Source of the DNA: Anaerolineales bacterium | Lineage (GTDB): Bacteria > Chloroflexota > Anaerolineae > Anaerolineales > Villigracilaceae | DNA: 12,859 bases | Direction: 5' to 3' | NCBI GenBank assembly: GCA_016928525.1 | Contig: JAFGKO010000024.1 | Coordinates: forward strand, 1-12,859 | Position numbers and translations under genes: made by a program | Shown: one piece after another, positions 1 through 7,284 of the stretch | Layout: every line of letters begins with the position of its first letter | Position numbering within the stretch: position 1 is the stretch's first letter | The notes under the pieces: generated by a model | What the model was told of the DNA's origin: nothing | Database searches by the model: none | The model's input: only the letters and a program-made list of their open reading frames with translations

Positions 1-2159
1 AGCATCCCGCCGGTGAGCGCCAGTCCAACCGGGATGCCCACCGACACGGCCAGCAACCCCAGCACCCCGGCGGCGGTGTTGATCATCGCCACCACCTGCG
101 CCGGGACCATCCCAACCGTCTTCAAGATGCCCACCACGCGCAGTTTTTCCTGAGTAGCCAGCAAAGACGTGATGAACACATTCACAACCGCGATCCCGAT
201 CAAAATTCCTCCCAGCATGAAGACTGCCAGTTGTAGGTAAATCACCGAACTCGGGATGGCTTCCTCCACCAAAATCAGGCTCAGGTCAGACTCTTTGTCC
301 GGCTCCAGGTAGGCGCGCAGTTTGGCGGTATCCGCGCCTGGGGACAGTTTCAGGTAATAGGTATCGGGAGCAGCATGACGGTCCAGCCCTGAAGCGCTCG
401 ACATGCTCACCATCATACGCTGACCGGCGTCGGATGGCTCTGGGTACACGCCGACGATCGTCCAGGTCACAGCATGGCGCTCGTCGTCCTCCAAAGTCAG
501 CGTCAGGCTATCGCCCACTTTCAGTCCCAACCAGTCCAGCAGGCCGCGCCCGACGATAGCTTCGTTCGCATCCGGCTGGAAGAAGCGACCTTCGGAAATG
601 TGAAACGAGAAGGCGGACAAGTCACCATCCACGGCGCGCAGAGTAAATGCACTCCCGCTTCGAGTCTGGACCTGTAACTGCTTCTCACCATAGAACGCGT
701 CCACGCCCGGAGCCTGACTCAGGATGCGCTGGACGCGAGAGTCGCTGCTCTCCTGGCGCACCACTGTAGCGTCGTACACCACGCCCAGCAGGGCGGGGTT
801 GTCTCGATACGTCTGGAGCGTATCCGAAAGCGCCAGCCCAAAGACGATGCCCATGACGCCCAGGGTCAGGTTCAGTCCGGTCAATAAGGCGCGCAACGGA
901 CGGACAAAGGCGTCGTTGAGCCCAAGCACCAGCGCCATCGGCGCGCCCAACCGTTCGACCAAGCGCGCTCCCCAGAACGATTTACGGATAGGCGCTTCGG
1001 CTCCCACCGCGATAGCCTTGATGATATTGGCTTTCGCGCCGCGACGGGCTGCGATCCCGGCTGCCAGCATTGTTGCGCCGGGGATGATGGTAAAGACCAA
1101 CGTCATCAGCAGGAAACTGAACGGCGGGCGGAAATTCGTGCCCAACGAAGTGGTAACAGATTGCAAAGGCAGGGGCGCCAAGGCCAAACCCAGGGCAAAG
1201 CCTAACCCCGTTCCCACCAAGCTTAGAAGCACATATTGCCCAACGTACAAGTACAAAATTTGCCGCCCGGTAAAGCCGATCGCCTTGAGTACTCCGATCT
1301 GCCGGATTTGCGACAGCACCGTAGAACTGACCACGCTGACCACGATCAACACCGTGGCCAAAATAGCAAACAAACTGAAGGCGCTCAGGAAAACGAAAGT
1401 CAACTGCACGCGAAAAATGGCCGACTCTTTGGCATCATGCCAATCGGTGTAACTCTCGACGAACTCCAAACTGCGCATGGCCTCGATCTCAGCCAGGATC
1501 TCGTTCACAGACTCCGAATCAGCCAGGCGCAAGCCCAACGACCAATCCCATGCGTTTCTATCCGGGAACAGGCTCTGCAGGGTCTCTTCGCCCAGGAATA
1601 GGTACGGCGGCTGGCTACTGCGATACGTGTCATACATGGGATCGAATACCATCCCGACCACCGGCAACTCAACTTCCTTCCCGTCTGCATCAGTGATGGT
1701 CACCGTATCTCCTATGGAGACTTGATAGAAGTCCGCGGGATATTTCTCGATCAGGACTTCTTTGGCATCCAGAGCGAGATAACGTCCCTCCACCAACATC
1801 AAACGGTGGACTTTAGGCTGCTCTTGTGGCACGACACGCAGACTCATCCCCAGCCGCTCCCCACCTGCGCTTACCAGCGTGCGATAGCTGTACTGTCGTC
1901 CGGTGCTAGCGACCACGCCGGGCAGAGACTCGATGCGCTTAATATCGGTGGAATTAACGCGCCCTGGCGTGAAATGCAACCATAGATGAGCGCTGTTCAA
2001 TTCCGTAAACAACCTATCATATGGCCCGCCTAAATTCATCAGCGTGGACAGGGCCAACGTCAATAAGGCCGCTGCGGTAAGGATGGTACAGAGGATAAGG
2101 AGAGAAATCGCACGACGGCGTATAAGGTCAGCGACGATTTTCTGCCAGACGGCGCTCAT
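1..2159 (-). CDS. ABC transporter permease, FtsX/MacB type, two-domain (3' end outside window)
   Basis: The minus frame is open for 719 codons from the ATG at 2157-2159 to the left edge, where it leaves the window still open. Residues 1-40 hold a short basic stretch (KIVADLIRRRA) and a first membrane segment. An extracytoplasmic MacB-like domain follows (about 45-245). A three-helix FtsX block covers about 250-370 and includes the sequence GVLKAIGFTGRQI. A further helix sits near 415-440, a second external domain at about 450-635, and a second FtsX block starts near 640 with GILKTVGMVPAQVV. This helix, external domain, FtsX, repeated order is usual for large lipoprotein-release or macrolide-export type permeases of roughly 800 residues, so about 80-100 residues are probably missing. 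It lies 3 nt after the ATPase gene, which should energise it. The substrate cannot be read from the sequence. Confidence 0.9.
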   Translation of the reverse strand, partial: MSAVWQKIVADLIRRRAISLLILCTILTAAALLTLALSTLMNLGGPYDRLFTELNSAHLWLHFTPGRVNSTDIKRIESLPGVVASTGRQYSYRTLVSAGGERLGMSLRVVPQEQPKVHRLMLVEGRYLALDAKEVLIEKYPADFYQVSIGDTVTITDADGKEVELPVVGMVFDPMYDTYRSSQPPYLFLGEETLQSLFPDRNAWDWSLGLRLADSESVNEILAEIEAMRSLEFVESYTDWHDAKESAIFRVQLTFVFLSAFSLFAILATVLIVVSVVSSTVLSQIRQIGVLKAIGFTGRQILYLYVGQYVLLSLVGTGLGFALGLALAPLPLQSVTTSLGTNFRPPFSFLLMTLVFTIIPGATMLAAGIAARRGAKANIIKAIAVGAEAPIRKSFWGARLVERLGAPMALVLGLNDAFVRPLRALLTGLNLTLGVMGIVFGLALSDTLQTYRDNPALLGVVYDATVVRQESSDSRVQRILSQAPGVDAFYGEKQLQVQTRSGSAFTLRAVDGDLSAFSFHISEGRFFQPDANEAIVGRGLLDWLGLKVGDSLTLTLEDDERHAVTWTIVGVYPEPSDAGQRMMVSMSSASGLDRHAAPDTYYLKLSPGADTAKLRAYLEPDKESDLSLILVEEAIPSSVIYLQLAVFMLGGILIGIAVVNVFITSLLATQEKLRVVGILKTVGMVPAQVVAMINTAAGVLGLLAVSVGIPVGLALTGGM

Positions 2160-2162
2160 GAA

Positions 2163-2891
2163 CTACTTCCGCAACTCAAGCAATCGTTGAGCAATGGCTT
2201 TTTCGTTTCCCCCGGGCATCCGGTCGACTAGCAATCCATCGCGGATGAACAACACGTACTTTGCCAGCGCCGCTGCCGAAGCAGCGTGCGTGACCATCAA
2301 AATAGTCTGTCCCTGGGCATTGAAATCCCGCAGGATTCCAAGCACTTCGTCACCGCTGGAACTGTCCAGGTTGCCTGTCGGCTCGTCTGCCAACAGCAAG
2401 GTGGGGTTATTAATAAAAGCGCGCGCAATAGCAACGCGCTGCTGTTGTCCGCCGGAGAGCTCCCAGGGATGCTTATCAGCCTGATCTACGATGCCGAGCC
2501 GCTCAAGCAATTCTGTTGAACGCTGGCGGATTTCTTTTTTCTTGCGTCGATCCAATAAGGCAGGCAGCTCGACATTGGCGCGCACGCTCAGGTTTTCGAC
2601 TAAATTGAAAAACTGGAAGACAAAGCCGATCTCGGCGCGGCGGAAGATGGCCAGCTCGGTTTCGGACATGCTGTCAATGCGCTGATCGCTCACCACAACG
2701 GAACCTGTTGTAGGCTGGTCCAGACCGCCGACGATGTGCAGTAAAGTCGATTTTCCGCTCCCGGATTCCCCCATGATGGCGACAAAGTCCCCCTGCTCGA
2801 TGTCCAACGAAACGCCACGTAAGGCCTCGAAACGGACGCTGCCCGTCTGATAGGTCTTCTTCAAATCCTGGGCTTGCACAAGAGCGGTCAT
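2163..2891 (-). CDS. ABC transporter ATP-binding protein, LolD/MacB family
   Basis: This is a complete 242-residue cytoplasmic nucleotide-binding subunit with every expected motif: A-loop Tyr14, Walker A GESGSGKST (41-49, Lys47), Q-loop Gln93, signature LSGGQ (145-149), Walker B LLLAD with catalytic Glu170, D-loop NLD (174-176) and switch His202. The segment VFQFFNLVENLSVRANVELP after the Q-loop is typical of the LolD/MacB/FtsE-like exporter group that partners FtsX-type permeases. Its ATG overlaps the end of the upstream acetyltransferase gene by 4 nt (ATGA) and its stop is 3 nt before the permease start, so the three genes are almost certainly co-transcribed and translationally coupled. Family assignment is firm. 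Whether the complex releases lipoproteins, exports a small molecule or acts mechanically is unknown. Confidence 0.95.
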   Translation of the reverse strand: MTALVQAQDLKKTYQTGSVRFEALRGVSLDIEQGDFVAIMGESGSGKSTLLHIVGGLDQPTTGSVVVSDQRIDSMSETELAIFRRAEIGFVFQFFNLVENLSVRANVELPALLDRRKKKEIRQRSTELLERLGIVDQADKHPWELSGGQQQRVAIARAFINNPTLLLADEPTGNLDSSSGDEVLGILRDFNAQGQTILMVTHAASAAALAKYVLFIRDGLLVDRMPGGNEKAIAQRLLELRK

Positions 2892-3685
2892 TCCAGCTTG
2901 AAACCTGTTCGCTTGAAGGCTAATTTGAAGCCGCCAATGCGCAGGAAGCGCTCGAATTTGGGGCCGAGGGTGGTCTGGCCAAGGACGATATCGACGCCAT
3001 CCTTTTTAGCACCGCTCAGGACTTCAACGGCCATATTGTAGATGGTACGCGTCCCGCGGAATTCGGGAAGCACGCCGCCACTACCGATGGTAGCGTATTG
3101 ATTGTGACGCATGAGTGTGAGGGTTGCAGCTGGGGTACCGCGCACGAAGGCCAGGTAGTGCGCAAAACCAGGCACAGACAGGGTCGGCTCGAGCATTTGG
3201 GCGAGGTAGGGGACCCAATCGGCGGGCATCTCGAAAGCGCCAGCCATGACCTGGGCAAATGCGGTCACATCGGCGGATTCGACGCGCTTGACGGTGACGC
3301 TGCGGTCGATCTTTGGGGCGATGGCTTTTTGCAGACCGGTGAACATCATCCAGCTTTCTTCGACTTCCTGGCGGACGAAGCCGCGCGCCAGCAAGCGCTC
3401 GGACAGGTCGGCGGGCGTACAGGCCGGGGAGACCATGACCTGCGGAGGCAAGTCTTTGGACTGGAAGTATTCGACCACTTCTTCGATGAGCGCGTCGGCT
3501 TTTTCGGGGGTGGTGCGAAACAGGTAAGCCAGGTTGGTGTCAGCCGAAGGAAAGTCTTTGCTGCTGATGAGCACGATGTCGTCGCGCAGGATGACATCCA
3601 CGCCGGGCATCACACCAGTGAGACCCTGCATAATGGTGGGGTTGATGCGTTCCAAGTCAGCGATTTGTTGGGAAGAGAGATTCAT
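2888..3685 (-). CDS. GNAT family N-acetyltransferase-like protein
   Basis: The protein has 265 residues from the ATG at 3685. I chose this start because a GGTGA Shine-Dalgarno-like sequence lies 5 nt upstream; a GTG at 3694 would add three residues but has no visible ribosome site. The C-terminal half resembles a GNAT fold: a beta strand (ATIGSGGVLP, about 196-206) leads into the acetyl-CoA loop region PEFRGTRTIYNM (about 207-218), and a final part KFERFLRIGGFKLAFKR matches the usual end of the fold. The N-terminal half looks like a divergent extra domain, as in two-domain GNAT proteins. The pyrophosphate loop is imperfect, with Arg213 where a glycine is normal. It is the first gene of the ABC unit and overlaps the ATPase by 4 nt, but its substrate is unknown. 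Confidence 0.75.
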   Translation of the reverse strand: MNLSSQQIADLERINPTIMQGLTGVMPGVDVILRDDIVLISSKDFPSADTNLAYLFRTTPEKADALIEEVVEYFQSKDLPPQVMVSPACTPADLSERLLARGFVRQEVEESWMMFTGLQKAIAPKIDRSVTVKRVESADVTAFAQVMAGAFEMPADWVPYLAQMLEPTLSVPGFAHYLAFVRGTPAATLTLMRHNQYATIGSGGVLPEFRGTRTIYNMAVEVLSGAKKDGVDIVLGQTTLGPKFERFLRIGGFKLAFKRTGFKLE

Positions 3686-3710
3686 ATTTTTCACCAGAGA
3701 TGAACATTGT

Positions 3711-3796
3711 TTACCACGAAGGCACTAAGGCACAAAAGCACGAAGTTTTTTTTATCTTTTGTGTCTTTGTGTCTCTGTGCCTTCGTGGTGAGAATT
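3711..3796. repeat. Imperfect inverted repeat, interspersed palindromic element type
   Basis: The left arm (3711-3745, beginning TTACCACGAAGGCACTAAGG) and right arm (3755-3796, containing CTGTGCCTTCGTGGTGAGAA) are imperfect reverse complements around a T-rich centre. Read on the minus strand the element encodes the peptide TTKAQRHKDTK. From memory this is a recurrent signature of a palindromic repeat spread through many bacterial genomes, Chloroflexota and Planctomycetes among them. It fills nearly the whole gap between the transporter gene and the acetyltransferase gene and touches the transporter stop codon at 3795-3797. It could act as a terminator or RNA-stabilising hairpin, but the repeat origin is the better-supported reading. 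Confidence 0.75.
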
Positions 3797-5141
3797 AACC
3801 ATTTTCCGCCGGGCGGGAGAGATGCCGCAGCGGGTACTTGAAAAAAAGCAGGAAGGCGGCAAACATCAACACGCCGCCGATGATGCCGGTCATACGCACG
3901 CCGAGCGGACCGTTGGGGTCGGTCTGGCTGCGTCCGAGCAGGAAGAGCAACGGTAGGACGAGAGCCGCCACGCCGCTGATGATCTGTCCGAGCAGGCTCC
4001 AGGCAGAGTAATATGCGCCTTCGCGGCGTTGGCCAGTGAGTGTTTCGTCGTAGTCGGTAATTTCGGCGGCAAAAGCCTGCGGCAGCATAGTGACGCCGGA
4101 CATGGCAATAGCTTGCAGGGCAATCCAGATCATTCCCTGTACTAACAGTGAGATGGGCAACCATTCACCGATCAGCATGATCCCGGGTAGAACGATAGCC
4201 GAAGCCAGCAGCGAACCGGAGAAGACCGCCCACTTACCATATTTTTTCGCCAGCCAGTTGACCAGTGGGTAGCAAGCCAGCAAGGGCAAAACCGCAACAA
4301 TGTAGAAATAGGTGGTCATTTCCACATCCTGCTGACAGATCTCGGTCACGATGTAGGGCATGGACTGCATCAGGAAGGAAGTCGCCGTCCAGAAGCAGAC
4401 GCCGGTTGCGGTCAGCATCAGGAAAGCCGGGTTGGTGATGGTGGTGCGAATGCTCTGCCAGAAGCTCATACGTTGCGAGGATTCGATCTGGCGTCCGGGT
4501 TTTTCGCGCAGGACGAGGAAGGGCAGATACAAAAACGGCAGGATGACCACCGAAAAAATCAGCGCCATGCTCACAAAGCCAAAGCGCCCGATCAATAATC
4601 CGGCCGCGCCAGCTAAGATGACACCAATCAATTGGAAGCTGGCGCTCCAAGCCGTCAGACGCACGCGGTGACTGTCTGTGCTGGCAAGTTCGGGCAAGAG
4701 CGAACCAAGCGGGATGATGACGAGGTTCTGGGTCACGTTGAACAGTATCAGGATCACGGCCAGGTAAACGAGATTCCAAATCGATTCTCCCTGAACGGGC
4801 GGCATCCACAAAAGGACAAAAGTAATCACCAGCGGCAGAGAGGAGGCGAACATGAACGGCAGGCGGCGTCCCCATTTCCAGCGCGCGTTATCTGACCAAT
4901 ATCCAATCGGCGGCGTGATGACCGCGTTGATGATGCGCGCGATCAGCACCACCGTTCCGTAGAGCGCCAGCGGCACCAGCGTCAGTCCTTGACCAGCGGG
5001 GGGCAAGTAGAAATACAGCAACCAGCCATCGCCCACCGACCAGACGATGGTAGTGCCCAGCATGATCAGGCTGAAGGCGATATCAATTCGGACCGGTGGC
5101 AGGCTTTCGGTCACAACAGGAAGCGTTTCGGTTTTTTCCAT
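3795..5141 (-). CDS. MFS transporter, GPH (MelB-like) sugar:cation symporter family
   Basis: This is a 448-residue polytopic inner-membrane protein with about twelve hydrophobic segments. Near the N-terminus ARIINAVITPPIG (about 68-80), followed by SDNARWKWGRRLP (83-95), aligns with the glycoside-pentoside-hexuronide symporter signature (MelB: ARIWDAINDPIMG, then RWG). At the positions of the MelB cation-site aspartates D55 and D59 this protein has Asn72 and Thr76, so cation coupling may differ or be absent. I took the ATG at 5141; a TTG at 5156 would add five residues, and neither start has a strong ribosome site. It is separated from the ABC unit by an inverted repeat and diverges from the terpene operon. 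The substrate is not predictable; a sugar or glycoside is the family default. Confidence 0.85.
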   Translation of the reverse strand: MEKTETLPVVTESLPPVRIDIAFSLIMLGTTIVWSVGDGWLLYFYLPPAGQGLTLVPLALYGTVVLIARIINAVITPPIGYWSDNARWKWGRRLPFMFASSLPLVITFVLLWMPPVQGESIWNLVYLAVILILFNVTQNLVIIPLGSLLPELASTDSHRVRLTAWSASFQLIGVILAGAAGLLIGRFGFVSMALIFSVVILPFLYLPFLVLREKPGRQIESSQRMSFWQSIRTTITNPAFLMLTATGVCFWTATSFLMQSMPYIVTEICQQDVEMTTYFYIVAVLPLLACYPLVNWLAKKYGKWAVFSGSLLASAIVLPGIMLIGEWLPISLLVQGMIWIALQAIAMSGVTMLPQAFAAEITDYDETLTGQRREGAYYSAWSLLGQIISGVAALVLPLLFLLGRSQTDPNGPLGVRMTGIIGGVLMFAAFLLFFKYPLRHLSRPAENG

Positions 5142-5260
5142 GAACAATACCAGCAATCTATTCTAACTGGTCTGTGCAAGGCTGCGGTTTACACTTTCGC
5201 AAATATCACGGAACCGCAATTCTTTCCTTTTTTTCAGGAGTATGCAATTGAATGAGATAG

Positions 5261-5307
5261 GCCGAAAATAGGGGGTGCGAGCGTCGCTCGCACCCCCTAT
5301 TTTCGGC
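5261..5307. repeat. Perfect 47-nt palindrome (23-bp arms, 1-nt centre)
   Basis: Bases 5261-5283 (starting GCCGAAAATAGGGGG) are the exact reverse complement of 5285-5307, with a single T at 5284 between them. I checked all 23 pairs by eye. It lies in the intergenic region between the divergent transporter and sulfotransferase genes. A run of five Ts follows at 5311-5315 on the plus strand, giving a terminator-like look in that direction, but no plus-strand gene ends here. Likely readings are a REP-like mobile palindrome, a transcriptional insulator, or a premature terminator in the leader of the terpene operon. Confidence 0.85.
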
Positions 5308-5384
5308 ACCTTTTTGCGAACTGCGTAAGTCTTGTTCTTAACAAAAATGCAAGTAATGAAACAGAAATGAAATAATTCACATAC

Positions 5385-5410
5385 ACCCAAGTAAAATTGG
5401 GTTTACCAAT
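5385..5410 (+). promoter_or_regulatory. Two overlapping, mutually exclusive small hairpins in the terpene operon leader
   Basis: ACCCAA (5385-5390) can pair with TTGGGT (5397-5402), and ATTGG (5396-5400) can instead pair with CCAAT (5406-5410). Both lie just upstream of the AGGA ribosome site at 5418-5421 and the ATG at 5428. The stems are short, so a switching role is only a suggestion. Confidence 0.25.
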
Positions 5411-5427
5411 TATCCTTAGGATTTATT

Positions 5428-6345
5428 ATGGAAAATAATTCGCCAAAAAGGATCGTCATCTTGGGTATCATGCGCAGCGGCACATCCCTGACCGCTGAGT
5501 TGGTCCGCTTGTGGGGCGCATACGCGGGGGCCGAAAACGAGCTATGGAAATCGGATGCCAGCGACCCACGCGGCTACGGCTATATGGAATATATCCCGCT
5601 TCAAAACCTGAACGATGAGCTGCTCGGCTATAATGAGACCGTTCCCCCAGCCGACGAAATTCTGGAAGAAAAAGCCTCTGACCCGGCTTATCGTGAAAAG
5701 GCGTTAGAGCTTATCCGCGCAATGGATCAACGCGCAGTGGAAGCAAACGCCGTAGCCTGGGTATGGAAAGACGCTCGCACAGTGCTGACCCTGCCATTCT
5801 GGGCGAAAATTCTGGCCGATCCCATCTATGTGATCACCCTCCGTCATCCCGCTGAGACAGCACTTTCCGCGGCAAAAACCGAAGAGATGGATGAGGAAAA
5901 CATTCCATTTTCAGCAGGATTGGCTTACTGGCAATATTGTATGCTCAATATCCTTACCTTTACACAGGATAATCCCCGCAAAATGTTTGTCGCCTACGAC
6001 CAGTTGCTCAGTAAACCATTGCAAGAATGTACACATCTGGGTCACTTCCTGGACGAGCATTGTGGAAAATCGCCAGAAGATTCTCAAGCAAGAATAGATG
6101 CAATGCTCCCGCAAATATCAACGGGCGAAAGACACTATAAATACACAAAATCGCTGGCAGAAATGGAACAAGTGACCAGAGAACAACGCGCGCTTTATAA
6201 CTTCCTACGTGTCAAAACGCTTTATCCCCATGAGGCATTCAGCAAAGACGATTTTGCCCTCTACCCCGGCTGGAAAGAATACTTGCAGTGCATGGATATG
6301 CTCATGGCAATGAGTAAAGCGCAATATGATAACAATACAAAATAA
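5428..6345 (+). CDS. Sulfotransferase family protein (PAPS-dependent), first gene of terpene operon
   Basis: This is a complete 305-residue soluble protein. The N-terminal 5'-phosphosulfate loop reads ILGIMRSGTSLTAEL (11-25, core GIMRSGTS at 13-20). The 3'-phosphate site reads ITLRHPAETALS, with Arg139 and Ser147 at the standard eight-residue spacing. These two motifs mark the PAPS-dependent sulfotransferase fold, which moves a sulfuryl group to a hydroxyl or amine. An AGGA ribosome site lies 6 nt before the ATG. The next gene starts 6 nt after the stop, so it is the first gene of the diterpene operon, and sulfation of the diterpene alcohol is a reasonable inference. Proteins of this GMHRSGTS-like group are also common near glycosyltransferase genes and many have no known acceptor, so the substrate is open. 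Confidence 0.85.
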   Translation: MENNSPKRIVILGIMRSGTSLTAELVRLWGAYAGAENELWKSDASDPRGYGYMEYIPLQNLNDELLGYNETVPPADEILEEKASDPAYREKALELIRAMDQRAVEANAVAWVWKDARTVLTLPFWAKILADPIYVITLRHPAETALSAAKTEEMDEENIPFSAGLAYWQYCMLNILTFTQDNPRKMFVAYDQLLSKPLQECTHLGHFLDEHCGKSPEDSQARIDAMLPQISTGERHYKYTKSLAEMEQVTREQRALYNFLRVKTLYPHEAFSKDDFALYPGWKEYLQCMDMLMAMSKAQYDNNTK

Positions 6346-6351
6346 AGAACC

Positions 6352-7284
6352 ATGGCAGAAAATTATCCCTCCCTTGAAGAATTTTTAAGTCTTCCCACAG
6401 AGGAAGTGGCGAAACTTGTTCGAGCATCTGGATCGAAAGTGGTTGTTTTCCCCATCAATGGCACGCGGCGCTGGTTCATGCTGGAATGTGGTGATCAGGA
6501 GTTTGACGACCCTATTGCAGCCTACATGGACATCGCTATGGGGCGTCACATCGAACTTTATAAGCTCATTTTCGACCATGGCGTGGATACTCTGCTGACC
6601 CCTGTCATCGGACCCGAGATTCTAGCCACACGTGGCGGATACATGCAAAAGATTGGCACGGAGGGCTTGGCTAGGATCGTTACCCACCCCAAATTTTTAT
6701 CATTCTACGAAGAATACGGCGTGCGCGTTCGGTTTTATGGCGAATACCACAAGCACCTGGCTAAAACGCCATACGAGCATTTGTCAAATCTATTCGATGG
6801 GATTACTGAAACCACAGGCAAGAACGATCGTTTCCGGCTTTTCTTCGGCGCATTTGCCGATAATCTGAGTGCTACCGCCACCGTGGCAGAATTTGCCGTG
6901 CAATACTATAAAGAGCATGGCATGACCCCAAGCCGCGAAAAAATTGTCGAGATGTATTACGGAGAATATGTTGATAAAGCCAATATCTTTATTGGTTTCG
7001 ACAGGTTTGCAGCCTTTGATTATCCGTTGATTAATTGGGGTGAGGAAGATTTGTATTTCATGGTAGCCCCATCAAGTTATATGACAGAAACGCAACTCCG
7101 TGTTATTCTCTATGATCATTTGTACACACGTCGTGTATCAGAAGTGGAGCTTATGTTTTCAAATAATGAAAAACTTGCCGCAATCCAAACATTTTATTCT
7201 GAAAACTACGAACTCGTTCTGGGTGTAGGTTATCTGCAAAATGGAACCTGGATGCCAAATCTAAATAATAATCAGACAAAATGA
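6352..7284 (+). CDS. Rv3378c-like diterpene synthase (tuberculosinol/kolavelool synthase family)
   Basis: This 310-residue protein strongly resembles, from memory, M. tuberculosis Rv3378c (tuberculosinol and tuberculosinyl-adenosine synthase, about 296 residues, cis-prenyltransferase fold). Shared stretches are NGTRRWFMLEC (36-46; DGTRRWFHLEC in Rv3378c), YGEYVDKANIFIGF, VAPSSYMTET and the following ILYDH. Such enzymes take the bicyclic diphosphate made by a class II cyclase and replace its diphosphate with water or a nucleoside. The arginines 39-40 of the diphosphate site are present. The catalytic aspartate of Rv3378c (D34) aligns with Asn36 (codon AAT at 6457-6459). Tyr58 probably corresponds to Tyr51 after a four-residue insertion. 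The stop overlaps the cyclase start as ATGA, which fits a two-step pathway. The Herpetosiphon kolavelool synthase belongs to the same group. The exact product cannot be read. Confidence 0.88.
   Translation: MAENYPSLEEFLSLPTEEVAKLVRASGSKVVVFPINGTRRWFMLECGDQEFDDPIAAYMDIAMGRHIELYKLIFDHGVDTLLTPVIGPEILATRGGYMQKIGTEGLARIVTHPKFLSFYEEYGVRVRFYGEYHKHLAKTPYEHLSNLFDGITETTGKNDRFRLFFGAFADNLSATATVAEFAVQYYKEHGMTPSREKIVEMYYGEYVDKANIFIGFDRFAAFDYPLINWGEEDLYFMVAPSSYMTETQLRVILYDHLYTRRVSEVELMFSNNEKLAAIQTFYSENYELVLGVGYLQNGTWMPNLNNNQTK

Noticed and set aside
724..1452. Plus-strand reading frame of 242 codons inside the permease region
   Set aside because: It is antisense to the 719-codon permease frame, its composition is arginine-, proline- and serine-rich without domain features, and the permease frame has clear FtsX helices.
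3691..4164. Minus-strand ORF of 157 codons ending in the TTKAQRHKDTK text
   Set aside because: It overlaps the transporter gene in another frame, and its C-terminal part is the translated inverted repeat at 3711-3796.
5183..5218. Seven-bp inverted repeat TGCGGTT/AACCGCA upstream of the transporter
   Set aside because: The 22-nt loop and short stem are within what chance gives, and no operator family was recognised.
5332..5359. Possible promoter TTGTTC-N16-TAATGA for the terpene operon
   Set aside because: Both boxes are weak and the AT-rich region offers several equally poor matches, so none can be chosen.
5163..5390. Minus-strand ORF of 75 codons upstream of the transporter
   Set aside because: It runs through the perfect palindrome (giving GASDARTPYF-like text), lacks a ribosome site and has no protein-like features.
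6505..6540. DDPIAAYMD in the Rv3378c-like protein as a class I terpene synthase DDxxD motif
   Set aside because: The spacing is not DDxxD, no NSE/DTE motif follows, and the protein matches the cis-prenyltransferase-fold family instead.
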